A stretch of DNA of 64,000 nt from assembly GCA_902796005.1 (NCBI GenBank), contig CADBNF010000032.1, positions 62,001-126,000 on the forward strand. The letters are read 5' to 3'. A program made the translations under genes and the position numbers. Under the pieces are notes generated by a model. That model was not told the DNA's origin and did not search any database. It worked only from the letters and a program-made list of their open reading frames with translations. Each line of letters begins with the position of its first letter. Position 1 is the first letter of the stretch. This document shows positions 8,002 to 16,088 of this stretch, piece by piece. The DNA is from an uncultured Lachnospiraceae bacterium (GTDB lineage: Bacteria > Bacillota > Clostridia > Lachnospirales > Lachnospiraceae).

Positions 8002-8030
8002 AAAAAACAAAGCAGCCCGAAGGCTGCTTT
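8002..8030 (-). terminator. Rho-independent terminator of NUDIX gene
   Basis: Minus-strand hairpin AAAGCAGCC-TTCG-GGCTGCTTT (8009-8030) with a UUCG loop, followed by GTTTTTT (8002-8008). It lies nine bases after the stop of the NUDIX gene. Confidence 0.85.
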
Positions 8031-8038
8031 AAGATTTT

Positions 8039-8653
8039 TCAGTTCAGTACATAATCCTTCATCATCCGGGAAAACCAGTACATGATTTTCGCGGTCAGCC
8101 CCCAGATGGTCCGCTCCCCGTAATAGTAAAAGAGGGTTTCCTCATTGAAGACCTTCCAGCCGTATCTTTTCCCGCCGTGAATCTTGTCAAAGGGGAAATC
8201 CGGGGGCATTTCCACATGCCGGGTAACCGTATAACGGTCCGGATCGTTTTCCAGGAAGAATTCCAAGGGAACGGTGAAGGTTTCCGCCACCTCCTCCGGG
8301 TCAAAACCGCCCCTGTAACCGGTAAGGATGCCCATCATCGTGTGGATCATTACGTTGCCGGGCATCATGATGTCCGCCGGGCCCAGAAGGGTAAGCTGGC
8401 CGTCGGAAAGCAAAAGCTCCTCCTTGGCCTCCCGCAGCGCGGTCTCCTCCCAGGATTCGCCCTTTTCCTGCCTGCCGCCGGGCAGGCACACGTCCCCGGG
8501 CTGCATGACCGTCTCGGAACGGACTTCAAAGAGAATATCCCAGCCGCCGTCCGCTCTTTTTATAAAGGGGATGGTGACAACGGCGTGCCTGGCCTCGCCC
8601 AGGCCGATGTATTTGGGTGTATAGTTTTTCAGCTTTTCAAAATCTATGGTCAT
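8039..8653 (-). CDS. NUDIX hydrolase, CoA pyrophosphatase type
   Basis: A 204-residue NUDIX enzyme. The box runs from Gly60 to about Leu82: G-RQEKG-E66, then R74-E75 and E78-E79, which bind the metal ions; the usual last glycine is leucine. The segment MQPGDVCLPGGRQE just before it resembles the CoA pyrophosphatase motif (Q-P-G-x-x-x-x-P-G-G), so hydrolysis of CoA or acyl-CoA derivatives to phosphopantetheine and 3',5'-ADP is likely. It stands alone between its own promoter (8728-8756) and terminator (8002-8030), divergent from the TtcA-like gene. Confidence 0.82.
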   Translation of the reverse strand: MTIDFEKLKNYTPKYIGLGEARHAVVTIPFIKRADGGWDILFEVRSETVMQPGDVCLPGGRQEKGESWEETALREAKEELLLSDGQLTLLGPADIMMPGNVMIHTMMGILTGYRGGFDPEEVAETFTVPLEFFLENDPDRYTVTRHVEMPPDFPFDKIHGGKRYGWKVFNEETLFYYYGERTIWGLTAKIMYWFSRMMKDYVLN

Positions 8654-8727
8654 GTATCTTTCTCCGTGGGGCTGTTTTTCAGGAAAAACTTTTGTCAGGG
8701 AAAGGCTTTTTTTCTTTCCTGCAATCT

Positions 8728-8756
8728 ATTATAATTGCACATATATGTTTTTTCAA
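8728..8756 (-). promoter_or_regulatory. Promoter of NUDIX gene, overlapping a plus-strand -10 box
   Basis: On the minus strand TTGAAA (8751-8756), 17-base spacer, TATAAT (8728-8733). On the plus strand TATAAT also occurs at 8730-8735 and could be the -10 of the TtcA-like gene, though no matching -35 lies 17 bases upstream. The two -10 boxes overlap, so RNA polymerase could not occupy both at once. Confidence 0.7.
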
Positions 8757-8769
8757 TGAGAGGTTTGCC

Positions 8770-9504
8770 ATGAAACTGCAGCAGATGATGAGTCTGGTGC
8801 GCAAGGCACTGGATGAATTTCATATGATTGAAGAGGGAGACCGAATCGCCGTGGGTATCTCCGGCGGAAAAGACTCCCTGACGCTTTTAAAGGCCTTATG
8901 CGGCATTCAGCGCTTCTACCCGAAAAAGTATACGCTTACGGCGGTTTCGGTCAATCTGGGCTTTCCTGAGGCCGATTACAGCCATGTGCGCGCTTTCTGC
9001 GAGAAATTAGGAGTTGAATACCTCCAGGTGGATACCCAGATCGGGGAAATTGTCTTTGACGTGCGCAAGGAGGACAACCCCTGTTCATTGTGCGCGAAGA
9101 TGCGAAAAGGGGCTTTGAATGAAGCCGTCAAAAAGGCGGGCTGCAACAAGGTGGCCTACGGCCATCACAAGGATGATGTGGTGGAAACCATGCTGCTCTC
9201 TCTCATCTATGAGGGAAGGTTTTCCAGCTTTTCTCCCGTAACCTACCTGGACAGGATGGATCTGACGGTTATCCGGCCCATGATCTATGTACGGGAAGCG
9301 GATGTCATCGGCTTTAAAAACCTCTATCAGCTTCCCGTATTCAAAAATCCCTGTCCCGCGGACGGCAACACCCGCCGGGAATATGCGCATAATCTCCTGA
9401 AAGCCATCGATGCCGAAGCCCCGGGAGTCAGGGAACGGATGTTCTCCGCCATCCTGAACGGGGACCTTAAAGGCTGGAGGGAACGGGTTCCCCACAAAAG
9501 ATAA
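8770..9504 (+). CDS. ttcA: TtcA-like tRNA 2-thiocytidine biosynthesis protein
   Basis: A 244-residue PP-loop ATPase. SGGKDS at 31-36 binds ATP. Cys105 and Cys108 (NPCSLCAKMRKG) and Cys195 (FKNPCPADGNTRRE) are the three cysteines that hold the iron-sulfur cluster in TtcA-type tRNA thiolases. GHHKDDVVETMLL is the second nucleotide-alpha-hydrolase motif. TtcA adds sulfur to cytidine 32 of certain tRNAs. TilS and TtuA-like proteins are alternatives, but the cysteine pattern fits TtcA best. The start at 8770 is used because GAGAGG precedes it and translation begins right at the conserved N-terminal helix; the open frame continues upstream through the divergent promoter. Confidence 0.82.
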   Translation: MKLQQMMSLVRKALDEFHMIEEGDRIAVGISGGKDSLTLLKALCGIQRFYPKKYTLTAVSVNLGFPEADYSHVRAFCEKLGVEYLQVDTQIGEIVFDVRKEDNPCSLCAKMRKGALNEAVKKAGCNKVAYGHHKDDVVETMLLSLIYEGRFSSFSPVTYLDRMDLTVIRPMIYVREADVIGFKNLYQLPVFKNPCPADGNTRREYAHNLLKAIDAEAPGVRERMFSAILNGDLKGWRERVPHKR

Positions 9505-9506
9505 GG

Positions 9507-10448
9507 TTAAAACAGCGACAGCTGCTTCAGGATGAATATCATCAGGAAAATGGTAATCAGGGAAAACAGCGTGGTGAAGACCACGATTTCCGAAGCCAGC
9601 TCCGCGTCTCCGCCCATCTCCGCAGCCATCGAATAAGAGGAAACCGCTGTGGGGGCGGCAAACATGATAAATACGGGAATGAGATATTCATTCCGGAAGC
9701 CAAAGGCCGCCGCAGCCGCCACAACACCCGCCGGCACCGCCACCAGCTTGACAATAAGGGTGGGGATAAGGGTGCGGACATTGGCGGATACCTTCGAAAA
9801 GGCAAAGCCGCCGCCCATCACCATCAGGGACAGGGGCGTGGCTATCCCGCCTACGCTTCCCACCGCCTTATCCACCGCAGCAGGCAGGGTAAGGCTGGAG
9901 ACGGACACAAGAATACCCGCCGCACAGGCGATGATGAGGGGATTGGTGACAATCCCCTTTAAGATTTTCTTCAGGCCCGGCTTCCCACCCCGGAAGGCTT
10001 CCAGGCAGATAACCGCAAGCACATTGAAGACCGGCGTACCGATGCCCACCAGCAGCGCCGTGGGTCCTACCATGGCTTCTCCCACAAGGGAAGTGGCCAG
10101 GGGCAGGCCGTAGAGGGCCAGATTGCTGCGGTAGATACCCTGGATCACCACGCTCCTTCTCGGGTTCTCCGTTATCAGGCGGGGAACAATCAGCATGAGG
10201 AGAATGAAAAGAGCAATGAGGGCCGTAAGGGCAAAAAGCACCAGCGGGCCGTTAAAATCGGTCTTCAGGTCCGTTCTGGCCGTACTCCTGAACAGGGAAA
10301 AGGGAAGAAATACCCGAAAGCAGATCCGGTTCAGCTTCGCCAGAACGGGTTCGTCAAAAAGCCGGATCCTTCGAAGTATCCAGCCCAGGACAAGATAGAT
10401 AAACAGCGGAAGCACCGCATTCACAGAAATCAGCAGATTGTTTAACAT
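9507..10448 (-). CDS. AEC (auxin efflux carrier) family transporter
   Basis: A 313-residue membrane protein with about ten hydrophobic helices and a central GIGTPVFNVLAVICLEAF segment typical of the auxin efflux carrier family (PF03547). Bacterial members export or exchange small organic acids such as malate. The stop codon is two bases from that of the convergent TtcA-like gene, with no room for a terminator. It begins 18 bases after RNase G on the same strand, behind a hairpin, and lacks a good ribosome binding site. The substrate is unknown. Confidence 0.82.
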   Translation of the reverse strand: MLNNLLISVNAVLPLFIYLVLGWILRRIRLFDEPVLAKLNRICFRVFLPFSLFRSTARTDLKTDFNGPLVLFALTALIALFILLMLIVPRLITENPRRSVVIQGIYRSNLALYGLPLATSLVGEAMVGPTALLVGIGTPVFNVLAVICLEAFRGGKPGLKKILKGIVTNPLIIACAAGILVSVSSLTLPAAVDKAVGSVGGIATPLSLMVMGGGFAFSKVSANVRTLIPTLIVKLVAVPAGVVAAAAAFGFRNEYLIPVFIMFAAPTAVSSYSMAAEMGGDAELASEIVVFTTLFSLITIFLMIFILKQLSLF

Positions 10449-10460
10449 AGCTCGAATGAA

Positions 10461-10488
10461 GAAAGCTTACCGGCTGCTGCCGGCAAGC
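10461..10488 (-). terminator. Possible weak terminator or attenuator after RNase G
   Basis: Minus-strand hairpin GCTTGCCGG-CAGCAG-CCGGTAAGC (10465-10488, one G-U pair) overlaps the RNase G stop codon and is followed by TTTC. It could separate RNase G from the AEC gene or lower its expression. The U tract is short. Confidence 0.35.
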
Positions 10489-11672
10489 TGTTCCTTTAAG
10501 GATCTCCTTGCCTTCTTCCTGGTGATTTCCATGATCCCCAGCTTTGTAATATCCACCGCTTCGGTCTTCACCGGGTCATCGGCAAAGGCCGCCTGCATCA
10601 TTTCCAGCAGCTCCTTTTCCTGCTCACCCTTTTTCATATTGATGAAATCCACAAGAATGGTTCCGGAAAGATTGCGCAGCCGTATCTGCCGGGCAATTTC
10701 CTTCGCTGCCTCCAGGTTGACCTTGTAAAAAAGGTCCCTGTCCGCGGTTTTCTTTACGATTTTCCCCGTATTCACGTCTATGGATACGAAGGCTTCGGTC
10801 TGCTCGATGACAATGCAGGCGCCGGAGGGCAGCCATACACGGTTGGAAATACAGTGATCCAGCAGCGTGGAAAGTTTGTGCAGCCGGAAAAGCTCCACCA
10901 TCCTGTCGCTGTAGAATTCCAGCTTCGGCAGGATATCCGGCGCATTGTCCGCCAGGTAGAGCCGGAGCTCGTCGTACACGTCCGTATCATCGGTAACGAT
11001 GCGGACGATGTTTTCGTTTTTCACCCGGTCAAGGATTTCCAGCCAGGCGCTTTTTCTTTTATACAGGCAGGTGCCCCAGGGCCGGGATACGCCGATACGG
11101 GTGATGTATTCCATCCTCTCCGTCTGGATACGGATATCCTCTGCCAGCTCTTCCGCAGAAACGCCTGCCGCGGAGGTGCGGATAACGTAGGCGAAATTCT
11201 CCGAAAGACCGCAGTCATCGAGAATTTCCTTTATGGCCTTTTTCTGCGCCGCAGTCAGCTTCCGGGAATAAAATACGCCTGCTGGGCCGGACTGCACCAG
11301 CACGTGCTTTCCCTTTATCGACAAGGTGCCGGTCAGGGCCGTACGCTTGGTTTTAACCGCATCCGAATACACCTGGACGAGCAACTCGCTGCCCGCCCGG
11401 ATCTGTCCGTCTTTGCCCGCATATTTAAGCACCGCATGCTCTGACCGGGCAAAGGACAGGTAGCCGGGTTCCTCGCCGGAAAACTTCACGAACCACCCTT
11501 CCGTGGCGGCAGACACATTCTCCACATGGCCCACGTAGATATTATCCAGTCTGCTCTCCTGCCCGACGTAGCTGATGTCGATTTCCACCGGGCGCTGGTC
11601 CCTTGCAAGAACGGTTACCCTGGCCTTTTCGCCTTTGATTTCCATATTTGCAACGATGAGTCTGGTCTCCAA
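10467..11672 (-). CDS. rng: Ribonuclease G/E family endoribonuclease, C-terminally short
   Basis: A 401-residue RNase E/G. It contains an S1-like domain (SRLDNIYVGHVENV... about 30-130) and the DNase I-like catalytic part. The two metal-binding aspartates are Asp299 (SIDVNTGK) and Asp342 (LVDFINM), 43 residues apart exactly as Asp303 and Asp346 of E. coli RNase E. The chain ends at TRKKARRSLKEQLAGSSR, before the C-x-x-C zinc-link region that E. coli RNase E and G need for dimer formation. A TTG start at 11672 is chosen because GGAGG lies 12 bases before it and the upstream gene ends at 11677; an ATG at 11645 would remove the conserved first strand. It follows the radical SAM pair, a typical clostridial arrangement. 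Confidence 0.85.
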   Translation of the reverse strand: METRLIVANMEIKGEKARVTVLARDQRPVEIDISYVGQESRLDNIYVGHVENVSAATEGWFVKFSGEEPGYLSFARSEHAVLKYAGKDGQIRAGSELLVQVYSDAVKTKRTALTGTLSIKGKHVLVQSGPAGVFYSRKLTAAQKKAIKEILDDCGLSENFAYVIRTSAAGVSAEELAEDIRIQTERMEYITRIGVSRPWGTCLYKRKSAWLEILDRVKNENIVRIVTDDTDVYDELRLYLADNAPDILPKLEFYSDRMVELFRLHKLSTLLDHCISNRVWLPSGACIVIEQTEAFVSIDVNTGKIVKKTADRDLFYKVNLEAAKEIARQIRLRNLSGTILVDFINMKKGEQEKELLEMMQAAFADDPVKTEAVDITKLGIMEITRKKARRSLKEQLAGSSR

Positions 11673-11676
11673 CTTT

Positions 11677-12366
11677 TCAGAATTCCTCCCCGAGTGAAGA
11701 CAGAGGCACAAAGGCGTCCCGGGTTCCGGCATAGAGATCAATGCGGTGAACGGCACTGATCCGGGGCAGATCCTCCCTTTTCGCATAATCGCACAGGGAG
11801 GACCAGACCAGCTCCGGCTTCAGGTGATGCACGCTTCCCGCGGAAAGCAGCAGGTACAGCCTGTTGTCCGGCTGCAGGCGCAGCTCGTATATCCAGGGCC
11901 TGATGTCCGTCAGTTCCTCATGTCTTTTTGTTTTTTTCACGATTTCCACTGCAGCCTGGGCAAGAAAACCGTCGATGATTTCATTAAAATCAGCCGGCAG
12001 GGGTCCGTCAAACCCCAGAAGATAATCCGAAGCAGCTACCACGGACATGCATTTGGCTGCCTTTTCCTCCGGCACCCGGCAGACGCTTAAGATCTGAAAG
12101 CCCTCCGCCTGGGTGGCGTTCATTTTTGCAAGCAGCTTTTCGGCATGCGGGGCGGAATTTACATCCAGGTCAAAGTATTCCCCGTCACTGGTCATGCCTA
12201 CGCCTAAAGGAAGGGCGAAGGACATAATCATATGGGGAGAAAAGCCGCCGGAAAAGGCCACGTCCACCTCGCAGCGGCGCATGACCTTCTGGAAATAACG
12301 CATCACGTCCAGATGGCTGACGTATTTCAATAAACCGTTTTTGGAAAATTTAAACCGCAGTCTCAT
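11677..12366 (-). CDS. TIGR03936 family radical-SAM-associated protein (DUF2344)
   Basis: A 229-residue protein. MRLRFKFSKNGLLKYVSHLDVMRYF and FSGGFSPHMIMSFALPLGVGMTSDGEY are the hallmark of DUF2344/TIGR03936. In relatives it is fused to or next to the TIGR03960 radical SAM protein; here it is separate and overlaps it by 17 bases. The pair is conserved with Rne/Rng and often with rplU-rpmA, which suggests a role in rRNA or ribosomal protein modification, but the reaction is not known to me. GGAG six bases before the ATG decides the start. Confidence 0.85.
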   Translation of the reverse strand: MRLRFKFSKNGLLKYVSHLDVMRYFQKVMRRCEVDVAFSGGFSPHMIMSFALPLGVGMTSDGEYFDLDVNSAPHAEKLLAKMNATQAEGFQILSVCRVPEEKAAKCMSVVAASDYLLGFDGPLPADFNEIIDGFLAQAAVEIVKKTKRHEELTDIRPWIYELRLQPDNRLYLLLSAGSVHHLKPELVWSSLCDYAKREDLPRISAVHRIDLYAGTRDAFVPLSSLGEEF

Positions 12367-14236
12367 AGCATACTCCGCAGCCGTATTTTTTTGCCCCGCA
12401 GCCCTGACAGGCCTCGCGGCAGTTGGGGGTAACGACGCCTTCCTTTGCCTTCTGCCATTCCCTTTTCAGAAAGCTTTTGGTTACGCCCACGTCGATGAAA
12501 TCCCAGGGCAGCAGCTCGCTTAAGTCCCTGTCCCGGAAAACGTAGAAGCCGGGGTCCGTGCCGCAGGAAGTAAAGGCATTCTCCCAGGCATCCTGCCGGA
12601 AGGTTTCGCCCCAGGCATCAAACATGGCGCCGTTTTTATAGGCAGCTTCGATGACGGCTGCCAGTCTCCTGTCGCCCCGGGCCAGAACACCCTCCAGCAC
12701 GGAGACATAGGCCTCGTGGTATTTATACCGGATGCTTTTCTGGTTCCGCATGGAGCGGATTTCCGATTTCACCATATAGGCCTTCTTCAGGAAGGTTTCC
12801 GCATCGTTCATCGGCGCCCACTGGAAGGGGGTAAAGGGCTTTGGTACAAAGAAAGAAGTGCTGACGGTGATTTCGCATTTGCCGTTTCTCTTCTCCTTCG
12901 GTATATCGTAAAAGGCCCTGGCTATCTTTTCGCTTAAGTGGGTGATACCCTTAATGTCCTCTTCCTCCTCCAGGGGAAGGCCCAGCATGAAATACAGCTT
13001 CACCTTGTTCCAGCCGCCGGCAAAGGCTTCCGAAGCGCCGGAGAGAATCTCCTCCTCCGTCAGGCCCTTGTTGATGATGTCCCGCATCCGCTGGCTGCCG
13101 GCCTCCGGTGCAAAGGTAAGGGAGGATTTCTTGACGTCCTGCACCTTGTTCATCACGTCCAGGGAAAAGGCGTCTATACGCAGGGAAGGCAGGGAAATAT
13201 TGATGCCCCGCTCCGGACAGACCTCCATCAGCCGGCCTAAAAGGTCCGGCAGAGCGTCGTAATCGCTGGAGGACAGGGAGCTTAGGGAAATCTCCTCATA
13301 GCCTGTATTCTTTATAAGCTCGTCCGCCAGGGCGCTTACCCGGGCGAGGGGCTTTTCCCGTAAGGGCCGGTAGACAAAGCCTGCCTGGCAGAACCGGCAG
13401 CCTCTTATGCAGCCCCGCTGAATTTCCAGGACGATTCGGTCCTGGGTTGCTTTTGCAAAGGGAATGACGGGCTTTTCCGGATAATAGCTTTCGGCAAAAT
13501 CCGTCACCAGGGTTTTGGACACAGTGTCAGGCACTTCGTCCTTGGACACAGTGCCAGGCACTTCGTCCTTCAGGGGAGAAAAGGAAGCCAGGGTACCGTC
13601 GTCATTGTACGTCGCTTCATACAGGGAAGGCACATAGATGCCGGGAATCTGCGCCGCGCGCAGCAGAAAAGCCTCCCGGGAAAGGCCTTCTTTTCTGGCT
13701 TCTTTGTACACGTCAAAAAGCCTGCGGTAGCTGATTTCCCCTTCTCCCAGGTAAAACAGGTCGAAGAACTCAGCCACAGGCTCCGGGTTGCAGGTGCATA
13801 AGCCCCCGCCGATGACCAGGGGATTGTCCCAGGTCCGGTCCTTCGCATGCAGGGGAATATGGCTTAGGTCCAGAAGCTGCAGGATATTGGTGTAGGCCAT
13901 CTCGTAGGACAGGGAAATGCCCAGGAAGTCAAAATCCTTCACCGGTTTCTGGGATTCCAGGGCAAAAAGCGGGATATCCTTTTCCCGTAAGATCCGGTCC
14001 AGGTCCGTCCAGGGTGAGAACACCCTTTCGCAGGCAATGTCCTCCCAGGCATTGAACATGCCGTAAAGGATCTGCAGGCCGAGGTTGGACATGCCAATCT
14101 CATAAATATCCGGAAAAGCCAGGCAGAAGCGCACTTCCGCCTGGTCCTTCATTACGGCGTTAAATTCGCCGCCGATATATCGTTCCGGTTTTTCCACGGA
14201 CATGAGTATTTCGTGGGATAAAGCCGATTCTCGCAT
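12350..14236 (-). CDS. TIGR03960 family B12-binding-domain radical SAM protein
   Basis: A 628-residue protein. The N-terminal part (about 1-240) is a B12-binding-like domain with the FPDIYEIGMSNLGLQILYGMFN segment. The radical SAM cluster cysteines are Cys276, Cys280 and Cys283 in RGCIRGCRFCQ. The C-terminus ends with extra cysteines (NCREACQGCGAKKYGCGVC) that could bind a second metal centre. Its substrate is unknown to me. It starts eight bases after hisIE and may be transcribed from the his promoter. Residues 223-240 are encoded by a 27-bp tandem duplication that lengthens a linker before the radical SAM domain. Confidence 0.88.
   Translation of the reverse strand: MRESALSHEILMSVEKPERYIGGEFNAVMKDQAEVRFCLAFPDIYEIGMSNLGLQILYGMFNAWEDIACERVFSPWTDLDRILREKDIPLFALESQKPVKDFDFLGISLSYEMAYTNILQLLDLSHIPLHAKDRTWDNPLVIGGGLCTCNPEPVAEFFDLFYLGEGEISYRRLFDVYKEARKEGLSREAFLLRAAQIPGIYVPSLYEATYNDDGTLASFSPLKDEVPGTVSKDEVPDTVSKTLVTDFAESYYPEKPVIPFAKATQDRIVLEIQRGCIRGCRFCQAGFVYRPLREKPLARVSALADELIKNTGYEEISLSSLSSSDYDALPDLLGRLMEVCPERGINISLPSLRIDAFSLDVMNKVQDVKKSSLTFAPEAGSQRMRDIINKGLTEEEILSGASEAFAGGWNKVKLYFMLGLPLEEEEDIKGITHLSEKIARAFYDIPKEKRNGKCEITVSTSFFVPKPFTPFQWAPMNDAETFLKKAYMVKSEIRSMRNQKSIRYKYHEAYVSVLEGVLARGDRRLAAVIEAAYKNGAMFDAWGETFRQDAWENAFTSCGTDPGFYVFRDRDLSELLPWDFIDVGVTKSFLKREWQKAKEGVVTPNCREACQGCGAKKYGCGVCYETAV
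13517..13570 (-). repeat. 27-bp tandem repeat with palindromic core inside the radical SAM gene
   Basis: Two adjacent 27-bp units, 13517-13543 and 13544-13570, differ at one base. They encode KDEVPGTVS and KDEVPDTVS. The second unit holds AGTGCC-A-GGCACT, a perfect 6-1-6 palindrome. The reading frame is kept. Words containing GTGCCTGGCACT occur as dispersed repeats in many Firmicutes (from memory), so this may be a REP-like element caught in a coding region and duplicated. Confidence 0.8.
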
Positions 14237-14244
14237 AAATAATT

Positions 14245-15495
14245 TTACCGCCGGGAAAGCTCTGTGGTGATTTCTTCCCAGCTTACCTCCTTTTCGGACA
14301 TCAGTACGCTTACATGGTACAGCAAATCCGAAATTTCGTAAATCAGTTCCTGCCGGTCGGGGTTCTTGGCGGCGATAATCACCTCCGCGCTTTCCTCTCC
14401 CACCTTCTTCAGAATTTTGTCCAGCCCCTTGTCAAACAGGTAGTTGGTATAGGAGCCTTCCTTCGGATGAAGCTTCCTGTCCTCGATGACGTCCATCAGC
14501 TCCGCAAGCACCGTGCCGGGGTTTTTCCGAAGGCTGGTATCCTTGAGGATTTCCTTGAAGAAGCAGCTCCTGCTGCCGGTATGGCAGGCGGCGCCTATCT
14601 GGCGCACTTTGGCCAGAAGGGTATCGTTGTCGCAGTCCAGGGAAAGGGCCTTCACATACTGGAAATGTCCGCTGGTCTCTCCCTTTACCCACAGGGCCTT
14701 CCGGCTTCTGGAATAATAGGTCATTTTCCCGGTTTTCAGGGTAAGGCTGAAGGATTCCTCGTTCATCCAGGCCATCATCAGCACCTGTCCGGTCCGGAAG
14801 TCCGTCACGATACAGGGAATCAGTCCGGCCTCGTTCACCGTAAAATCGGAAAAGGCAATTGGGCTTTCAAAGACGTTTACGTCCACGCCCTCGCTTTTAA
14901 GCCTCTGCTTTACCTCCATCACGTCGATGCCGGTAAGGAGCGGTCCGGTCAGGCCGGCCAGATTCTCCTCCTTCAGGAAATTGTAGCTGTTTTCCGTAAT
15001 GCCGTAGAAGACAACCGGCACCCTGCCGTCCTCCAGCGCGGGTTTTATGGTTTCTCCGTTGGCCAGAAGCATGCTGAAGGCGCCGGGCAGCTTTTCCTTC
15101 ACCGCCGCATAGCTTTCAAAGCTGTCCGGACAGGCGATCAGCCGGTCGGCGCCGAAACGCTCCGTCACCTCCGTGAACAGGGCTTCCGGGGTTTCCGGGT
15201 CAATGACAAATACGGCCCGGGCACAGCCGGCGTAGAGAATTTTCTTGATATCCTCCAGCCTGTCGGAACGCACTGAGGCATAGACGGGCACGTCCAGCGT
15301 ATTGCAGATGGTACGAAGCAGGGAAATGGCAAAATCCGCCTGGGCGTCATCCGCCGGAGTAGCGTAGACATAGACGGCATCTGCGCCGCATGCTGCTGCC
15401 TTCTCTGCCTCTTCGACGGCGGCGTGCTTCTGCTTCGGGTCCTCGGGGAGACAAAAGCTTTTCAGATAAATACTGGGTATCAGCAGTTTTTTCAT
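14245..15495 (-). CDS. hisIE: Bifunctional HisIE with degenerate HisA/HisF-like N-terminal barrel
   Basis: A 416-residue fusion. Residues about 1-205 resemble the HisA/HisF half-barrel family ([14 protein letters not shown] at the start), but Tyr10 stands where the catalytic aspartate of HisF lies, so this part is probably not an isomerase or cyclase. HisI follows (about 210-320): [31 protein letters not shown] and [20 protein letters not shown] carry the metal-binding residues of phosphoribosyl-AMP cyclohydrolase. HisE (about 325-416) has the [16 protein letters not shown] helix of phosphoribosyl-ATP diphosphatase. These are steps 2 and 3 of histidine synthesis. It lies two bases after hisB. 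Confidence 0.9.
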   Translation of the reverse strand: MKKLLIPSIYLKSFCLPEDPKQKHAAVEEAEKAAACGADAVYVYATPADDAQADFAISLLRTICNTLDVPVYASVRSDRLEDIKKILYAGCARAVFVIDPETPEALFTEVTERFGADRLIACPDSFESYAAVKEKLPGAFSMLLANGETIKPALEDGRVPVVFYGITENSYNFLKEENLAGLTGPLLTGIDVMEVKQRLKSEGVDVNVFESPIAFSDFTVNEAGLIPCIVTDFRTGQVLMMAWMNEESFSLTLKTGKMTYYSRSRKALWVKGETSGHFQYVKALSLDCDNDTLLAKVRQIGAACHTGSRSCFFKEILKDTSLRKNPGTVLAELMDVIEDRKLHPKEGSYTNYLFDKGLDKILKKVGEESAEVIIAAKNPDRQELIYEISDLLYHVSVLMSEKEVSWEEITTELSRR

Positions 15496-15497
15496 GG

Positions 15498-16088
15498 TTA
15501 AAGTTTTCCTTTGGTTGAAAGTACCCCTTCGATTCTGGGATCTGTGGAAACCGCCGCATCCATGGCCCGGGCAAAGGCCTTGAACAGCACCTCGACGATG
15601 TGATGGCTGTTCGTGCCGTAGAGCAGCTTCAGATGAAGATTCATCGGGCAGGAGTAGGAAAACGCATAGAAAAACTCCCGCACCATTTCGGAATGCATGC
15701 TGCCTAATGTTTCGGAGGGAATGACAGCGTCAAAGACAAGGTAAGGCCTGCCGCTTAAATCCAGGGCGCACAAAGCCAGGCATTCATCCATGGGAATCAT
15801 GGCGCTGCCGTACCGGCGAATGCCTTCCTTGCCGCCTAAAGCCTTTGCAAAGGCCTGGCCGAGGGCAATGCCCGTATCCTCCACGGTGTGGTGATCATCC
15901 ACCTCCAGGTCTCCCTTTACCTGAATCTCCAGGTCAAAGAAGCCGTGCTTTGCCACCTCAAGCAGCATATGGTCGAAAAAGCCGATGCCGGTGGAGATAT
16001 CCGCTTTTCCGGTACCGTCCAGGTTTACGGTGACAGTAATCTGTGTTTCCGCCGTATTCCGTGTCACTGTTGCTTTTCTTTTGCTCAT
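15498..16088 (-). CDS. hisB: Imidazoleglycerol-phosphate dehydratase
   Basis: A 196-residue monofunctional HisB. The manganese-binding motifs [27 protein letters not shown] and the C-terminal [18 protein letters not shown] are intact. It dehydrates imidazole-glycerol phosphate to imidazole-acetol phosphate in the cytoplasm. The ATG directly abuts the TAA of hisD, and the GAGGAGG that starts its translation lies within the last hisD codons, pointing to coupled translation. No phosphatase domain is fused, as usual outside enterobacteria. Confidence 0.95.
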   Translation of the reverse strand: MSKRKATVTRNTAETQITVTVNLDGTGKADISTGIGFFDHMLLEVAKHGFFDLEIQVKGDLEVDDHHTVEDTGIALGQAFAKALGGKEGIRRYGSAMIPMDECLALCALDLSGRPYLVFDAVIPSETLGSMHSEMVREFFYAFSYSCPMNLHLKLLYGTNSHHIVEVLFKAFARAMDAAVSTDPRIEGVLSTKGKL

